The position numbers were made by a program, and so were the translations under genes. A DNA stretch of 45,582 nt, taken from assembly GCA_020073365.1 (NCBI GenBank), contig JAIQFL010000045.1, positions 1 to 45,582 of the forward strand. The letters are read 5' to 3'. Below are positions 41,697 to 45,582 of this stretch, one piece after another. Source of the DNA: Terriglobia bacterium (GTDB lineage Bacteria > Acidobacteriota > Terriglobia > Bryobacterales > Bryobacteraceae). The notes beneath the pieces were generated by a model, which was not told the origin of the DNA, did no database searches, and saw only the letters and a list, made by a program, of their open reading frames with translations. How positions within the stretch are numbered: the first letter of the stretch is position 1; each line of letters starts with the position of its first letter.

Positions 41697-42860
41697 TTAT
41701 CCGAACAACCCGAAGCGCTTCTTGCCGCTCTTCTCTTCTTCCAGGCCCGACAGCTTGCTAGCCAGCCTGGCGATCTGCTTGCCCAGATCGGAGTTGCGGT
41801 TCAGCATCCGGCCCTCCGCATAGGTCTCGTACAGCTCCGGATAGTCGTTGGGAATCATGGCAAATATAGGTAGGCCCAGCATCTTTTCGAGTTCGGCGGG
41901 CGTGATATCCAGGCGTTTGGGCGAGCGGTTGAGCAGGAGGCGGATCCGTCCCTTTCCATATCCGCTGTCGAGGAGCGTCTGAACAATCTGCTTCGACTGG
42001 TGCAGGGCCGGGACTTCCAGGGTGGTCACCAGGCAGACTTCATCGATCTCTTCCAGCGCGGCCATCGAGAGATGGCTGAGGCTGCGGCCCAGGTCCACCA
42101 GGGTCCAGTCGTAATGCGGCCGCGCGAAGGCCAGAACCTGCCGGACCTGATCGTCCTTAGGCTGCTGCTTGGAAGCCAGGGAAAGCGGCGACGCCACGAT
42201 CTCCACGCCCGGAATTCCGTTGGAAACCAGGGCCTTCCAGTAGGAGATGTCCAGGCGGTGCAGATTGTTGACCGCATCCAATATGGAGTAGACCGCCTTG
42301 GTCTTGGTAATGAACCCGATCATTCCGGCATCCAGGTCGAGATCCATCAGCAGGACCTTCTGGTTCAGCCGGCCCAGCTCTGCGGCCACATGACAGACGA
42401 TGGTAGTGGCGCCGCAGCCTCCCTTGGCCGAGAAGAATGCGAAGCTCTTGCCGGCCCCCTTCGCGTTTATGTCACGCCGCCGGCTGCGTTCGGCGGAGCG
42501 CTTTTCCAATGCCTTCCGCAGCGATTCCCGCAGGGGCGGAAAGAGGTATTCGTTAATTCCCGCGCGCAGCGATGAGAGTATGGCGTCGGAATCGGCCGAG
42601 GTGTTCAGGGCGATGATCATCGGGTCGCTAATGGCGTTCCGGATGGATCCGACCAGCCCTTCCAGCGGCTCCCTCCAGTTGCTGATATCCACTAGAACCA
42701 CGTCGGGGCGCATGCGCTCCAGACGTTCGAGAAAGTTGCTGATATCACCGATGTCCTGGTGCTCGACGATGATGCGGAACGGAAGATCGGTGAGACAGGC
42801 CTGCACCTGTTCCCACATATCGCGGTTTTCAATCGCCAGCCCAATTGTCAGCGGGTACAT
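41697..42860 (-). CDS. tadZ: TadZ/CpaE, receiver-like plus MinD/ParA-type ATPase
   Basis: Encodes 387 residues. The N-terminal 130 are a receiver-like domain (ISNFLERLERMRPDVVLVDI, then LNTSADSDAILSSLRAGINE) with a divergent phosphoacceptor. The C-terminal ATPase has a deviant Walker A, FSAKGGCGATTIVCH, in which the first Lys of KGGxGKTT is kept and the second is Ala. Walker B-like regions are VLLMDLDLDAGM and WTLVDLGRSL. Atypical Walker A sequences are common in TadZ/CpaE. The protein localises the Tad machinery, often at a cell pole. It sits between the secretin gene and tadA, as in other tad loci. Confidence 0.93.
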   Translation of the reverse strand: MYPLTIGLAIENRDMWEQVQACLTDLPFRIIVEHQDIGDISNFLERLERMRPDVVLVDISNWREPLEGLVGSIRNAISDPMIIALNTSADSDAILSSLRAGINEYLFPPLRESLRKALEKRSAERSRRRDINAKGAGKSFAFFSAKGGCGATTIVCHVAAELGRLNQKVLLMDLDLDAGMIGFITKTKAVYSILDAVNNLHRLDISYWKALVSNGIPGVEIVASPLSLASKQQPKDDQVRQVLAFARPHYDWTLVDLGRSLSHLSMAALEEIDEVCLVTTLEVPALHQSKQIVQTLLDSGYGKGRIRLLLNRSPKRLDITPAELEKMLGLPIFAMIPNDYPELYETYAEGRMLNRNSDLGKQIARLASKLSGLEEEKSGKKRFGLFG

Positions 42861-42881
42861 AACGGATCTCCCGTTCCTGGA

Positions 42882-44513
42882 CTACTTGCTGCCGCCTCCG
42901 GCCGCCACGGGCGGGGCGGGTGGAGCCGGGGCAGCGAGGTTCGCGCCCGGATTCGGATTGACCGGTTGCATGGGGCTGGCGGCAGCGGGAGTTTGCCCTA
43001 GCTTCGGCGGCTGAGCCAGCCGTTCGTAAGGAAGGCTATCGACCGGCGGTTTCACGGGCACCGGCCCGGTCTTGTCCATCCCCGGCTGCCTCAGCGGAAT
43101 GTCGCTGTTGTGTGGCAGGAAGGGCGACGTGAAAGTCAGTGCGGGCGCGGTCTGGCCCGCGGGGATCGGCCGCACCACTTCGGGAGTGATGATCACCAGC
43201 AACTCGCTGTTGCTTTTGGTGATCTGTTTGCTCTGGAAAAGCTTGCCCAGCACGGGAATCATGCTGATCCCGGGCACCTTCGACAGGTTCTCCCGGGTAG
43301 TGTTATCCAGCAGCCCGGCGATCACAAAACTCTGCCCGCTGTCCAGCTCGACTTCCGTCTGCACACGCCGCGAAGAGAGTCCAGGTATCGTGAAACCCTG
43401 GATCGTGACCGCATTGGTGTAATCCAGGGAACTCACTTCCGGCGCCACCTTCAGCCGGATCGTCCCACGAGGCGTGACGGTGGGAAGGAAATTAAGGCGA
43501 ACACCGTACTCGCGCCACATGATGGTGATGGCGGAGCTGCCGTTGGTGGAGGGCTGCACGATGGGGAATGGGAATTCTCCCCCCGCCAGGAAGCTGGCCT
43601 GTTCTCCGCTGATCGACAGCAGGTTCGGCTCCGCGAGCATTTCGAGCTGATTCTTGGCCTGGAGCGCCTGAATCTGGGCCACCAGGTTGATGTCCGGCCG
43701 AATCAGCAGCAGATTGACCCCCTGTGCCACCGAAATCAGCCCCGCAGGGTCCGGAAAAAGCGCCGGCCCGGTGCCGATAGAGGTTTGCTGATTGAACGAC
43801 GAGTTGAAGATGTTGAGTCCGAGCTGCAAGCTGGTGGAACGATCCACGTTGGCAAACCGCACCTTGAGCAGAATCTGCGGTTCGACGGGAGGGACTTCCA
43901 CGCGCAGAAGGTTGATGGCCTTGCCCAGCGTGGAGGCGACCGCGACCACGCGCTCCGCGGAGGTCACATCTTTCACGGTGCCGCGTACGAAGGCGGTGTC
44001 GTTTTCGAAGGTAACGTTGATATCCGCGTCGGGGAAATCGCGGGCGATCTGCTGGCGCACCGCTTCCAGCCGGTTGCCGCTCATCCGAACCGTCAGGTCA
44101 TAGACCATGCGGTTTCCGTTCTGCTGCCACACGATCAGCGACGTTTCACCCGGAGCCGTCCCGTTGATGAGCACCTCTTTGGGATTCACGGCCACTGCCT
44201 CGGCGAATTGTCCATTGGCCACATGGACGCGCGTGATGTTCAGGGGGCTATCGATGATCAGGGACTTGCCGACCGTCACCATCAATTTGAGGTTGGCTGC
44301 TTCCGCGGGCGAGGCGGGCGGATTCTGGCTGGTGTCCGCGATCTGCTGTTGGGCCGGCGCGGATTCCTGCTGGGCCGGCGCGGCATCTGGCTTGGCCTGA
44401 ACGGCATCTGGCTTGGCCGGTACGGTGTCGGCCGCTCGCACGGATCCGTGATACAGAACGGAACCGCACGCCGCCATCGATAGAATAACTGCCACTTCCC
44501 GAAGTCTGGACAC
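42882..44513 (-). CDS. rcpA: Tad secretin RcpA/CpaC (outer-membrane pore)
   Basis: Encodes 543 residues. A signal peptide (REVAVILSMAACGSVLYHGS) precedes a Pro/Gln/Ala low-complexity stretch built from DNA repeats (AKPDA and PAQQ copies). The pilus-formation N-terminal domain follows (LKLMVTVGKSLIIDSPLNIT, then RVHVANGQFAEAVAVNP and TSLIVWQQNGN). A BON-like domain comes next (ARDFPDADINVTFENDTAFV). The secretin barrel is at about 250-440, with FLAGGEFPFPI, VEVPPVEPQILLKVRFANVD before it, and SRRVQTEVELDSGQSFVIAG, then SNSELLVIITPEVVRP. A proline-rich C-terminus follows. It forms the outer-membrane channel for Flp pili. It abuts cpaB with no gap. Confidence 0.94.
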   Translation of the reverse strand: MSRLREVAVILSMAACGSVLYHGSVRAADTVPAKPDAVQAKPDAAPAQQESAPAQQQIADTSQNPPASPAEAANLKLMVTVGKSLIIDSPLNITRVHVANGQFAEAVAVNPKEVLINGTAPGETSLIVWQQNGNRMVYDLTVRMSGNRLEAVRQQIARDFPDADINVTFENDTAFVRGTVKDVTSAERVVAVASTLGKAINLLRVEVPPVEPQILLKVRFANVDRSTSLQLGLNIFNSSFNQQTSIGTGPALFPDPAGLISVAQGVNLLLIRPDINLVAQIQALQAKNQLEMLAEPNLLSISGEQASFLAGGEFPFPIVQPSTNGSSAITIMWREYGVRLNFLPTVTPRGTIRLKVAPEVSSLDYTNAVTIQGFTIPGLSSRRVQTEVELDSGQSFVIAGLLDNTTRENLSKVPGISMIPVLGKLFQSKQITKSNSELLVIITPEVVRPIPAGQTAPALTFTSPFLPHNSDIPLRQPGMDKTGPVPVKPPVDSLPYERLAQPPKLGQTPAAASPMQPVNPNPGANLAAPAPPAPPVAAGGGSK

Positions 44514-45389
44514 TTATTTACCCTCCCCGCCGAATTTCAGCTCGTTCTTTTTGGTTCCCGATATGATTTCCATCGTGAACTCCTCCTTCTTTGGCGGCGG
44601 CACCACTGCCACTTTGACGGGTGCAGGCACCGCCCGCGGACGGGGAGCTGACGGAGGGACTTCCGGCTTCAGCTTGGCGCCGCTGAAGAGATTGGCCATG
44701 GCCGCGCCTGGAGTCTTAGCCACGTCGCGATCCAGCGGGTTGCGCAGGACCAGTTGGATGGTGGTCTGGCTGGCGGCCAGGCTGAGTTGCTCGGCTTGTT
44801 CGGGATTCACCAGCAGGTTCACCACCTGGACCGCGATCGGCTTGCCCTCGTTATCCTTCTTGAAGTCCTGACCCGCGGACAACACTTCGAGGTTCTGCAA
44901 CAGGGTTTTGGAGAGGGTGCCGAGGCTTTGATCGCCTCCCGGCCGATTGCCGGAGATCAGCACGTCAACCCGCATTCCAGGAACCACGAACCCGGCCACG
45001 CCGACCACTTCATTGACGCGGACGGCCACGGCCCGCATGCCTGGAGGGATAGTGGCCGCCAGGCCACCGCCGGCCCCTTTGGGGGCCAGGCGCGATTCGA
45101 TCACGGGTTCCTTGGCGTAAACCGTAGTGGTAACGCCTCGCCCTATGGCATCCTGAACGTTCGTGATCGCGCCCGCTGGAACCGCGCCGGGCCAGTCCGC
45201 AAGCTTGATATCGTCTTCCTTCAAGACCCGTCCGACTTCGATGTCGCGCGATGCCAGGGCGATCTGCACTGTCGACTGAGCCGCTTTGGCAGCCGGCGGC
45301 CGATTGATCAGCAAACGGTATAACAACAGGCTTGCGATCGAAGCCACGACAAACGCGAACGCCAAAACCCCAACAAATCGTTTATTCAT
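44514..45389 (-). CDS. cpaB: Tad pilus assembly protein CpaB/RcpC
   Basis: Encodes 291 residues. An N-terminal anchor (MNKRFVGVLAFAFVVASIAS, then LLLYRLL) is followed by a SAF domain (IALASRDIEVGRVLKEDDIK, then LADWPG and GRGVTTTVYAKEPVIESRL). The RcpC/CpaB domain comes next (GMRAVAVRVNEVVGVAGFVV, PGMRVDVLISG and NLEVLSAGQDF). The C-terminal 60 residues are Pro-rich. GGGGAACGGA-ATG is the start region. CpaB binds the secretin in the periplasm in known systems. It is the first Tad gene in the window. The pilin, prepilin peptidase and TadE/F-type genes were not seen and, if present, must lie beyond the right edge or elsewhere. Confidence 0.93.
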   Translation of the reverse strand: MNKRFVGVLAFAFVVASIASLLLYRLLINRPPAAKAAQSTVQIALASRDIEVGRVLKEDDIKLADWPGAVPAGAITNVQDAIGRGVTTTVYAKEPVIESRLAPKGAGGGLAATIPPGMRAVAVRVNEVVGVAGFVVPGMRVDVLISGNRPGGDQSLGTLSKTLLQNLEVLSAGQDFKKDNEGKPIAVQVVNLLVNPEQAEQLSLAASQTTIQLVLRNPLDRDVAKTPGAAMANLFSGAKLKPEVPPSAPRPRAVPAPVKVAVVPPPKKEEFTMEIISGTKKNELKFGGEGK

Positions 45390-45472
45390 TTCCGTTCCCC
45401 ATCAACTACGCACGCCACCGATCGAACCCATCCCGAGGAGGTCTTACGCCTGAGCGACGCACCGGCCGTACC

Positions 45473-45508
45473 GCAACGCGCCCCTAATCGGGCGCCACTG
45501 CGCGTTGC
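45473..45508. promoter_or_regulatory. Strong inverted repeat upstream of the Tad genes
   Basis: GCAACGCGC (45473-45481) and GCGCGTTGC (45500-45508) are a perfect 9-bp inverted repeat. A competing hairpin GCGCCC-6 nt-GGGCGC (45478-45495) overlaps its left arm, so two folds are mutually exclusive. It lies 84 bp before the cpaB start, in a 193-bp stretch with no visible gene, and could be a terminator or attenuator for the operon. Confidence 0.5.
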
Positions 45509-45582
45509 GGGTTGAAACCGGCATTCGCCCTGACCCCGGGATGTCTACCCCGGAATACGGACGTCCGGGCGGATGCACCGGA

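Noticed and set aside
40341-41873. A 510-codon open frame on the plus strand opposite tadA
   Set aside because: The minus strand carries an intact TadA ATPase with all motifs. The plus-strand product is low-complexity and unlike any family I know.
44330-44430. A short tandem repeat array within the secretin gene, considered as a CRISPR-like or mobile repeat
   Set aside because: The copies (GGCATCTGGCTTGGCC, and GGGCCGGCGCGG) are in frame and encode AKPDA and PAQQ repeats of a low-complexity linker in RcpA.

Overview
The window (about 45.6 kb, uniformly GC-rich) looks like chromosome from an Acidobacteriota bacterium, most likely the Bryobacterales/Solibacterales group. The grounds are family content: a VWFA-related protein of the acidobacterial type (8289-9353), an ADOP-type FtsX permease paired with a PadR regulator (28435-31381), a Tat-exported DUF1501 protein, tandem SpoIIE phosphatases, and short dispersed palindromes between genes. 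No rRNA, tRNA, CRISPR array, prophage or insertion sequence was seen. Identifications come from motifs read by eye in translations; no database search was run.

Layout. (1) 1-9353: two membrane-anchored SpoIIE/PP2C phosphatases (the first cut by the window edge and with a degraded metal motif), three small secreted proteins of unknown function, then an operon of STAS antagonist, RsbW-type anti-sigma kinase and NCS2 purine permease, then the VWFA protein. The phosphatases, STAS protein and RsbW kinase are the parts of a partner-switching system. (2) 9480-11957: a REP-like palindrome, an ECF sigma factor with a small membrane protein, and an APC permease. (3) 12072-19821: a same-strand cassette of secreted GH2 exo-glucosaminidase-like enzyme, ROK sugar kinase, SIS-domain isomerase/deaminase, neutral-ceramidase-like protein and GH30 glucosylceramidase-like enzyme. 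I read this as a scavenging locus for amino-sugar polymers (chitosan) and glycosphingolipids, both fungal cell materials. (4) 19827-26634: SDR dehydrogenase and PIG-L deacetylase (4-nt overlap), mandelate-racemase-type dehydratase, APC permease, MscL with a zinc ribbon, PLP aminotransferase, and a TIM-barrel sugar isomerase. (5) 26781-35576: acyl-CoA ligase, ADOP permease with an in-frame stop, PadR regulator, DUF1501, DUF3291, ferrochelatase, and an FHA-adenylate cyclase. (6) 35760-38003: DUF5658-like protein, DUF362 protein and a terpene-cyclase-repeat protein. (7) 38094-45389: a Tad (Flp) pilus secretion operon read leftward, cpaB-rcpA-tadZ-tadA-tadB-tadC, followed by two tiny related membrane-protein genes with strong ribosome binding sites.

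The most useful leads are the amino-sugar/sphingolipid cassette, the two microproteins behind tadC, the nonsense codon in the ADOP permease, the degenerate/intact phosphatase pair joined by a probable CTG start, the MscL-zinc-ribbon fusion, and two families of dispersed palindromes.
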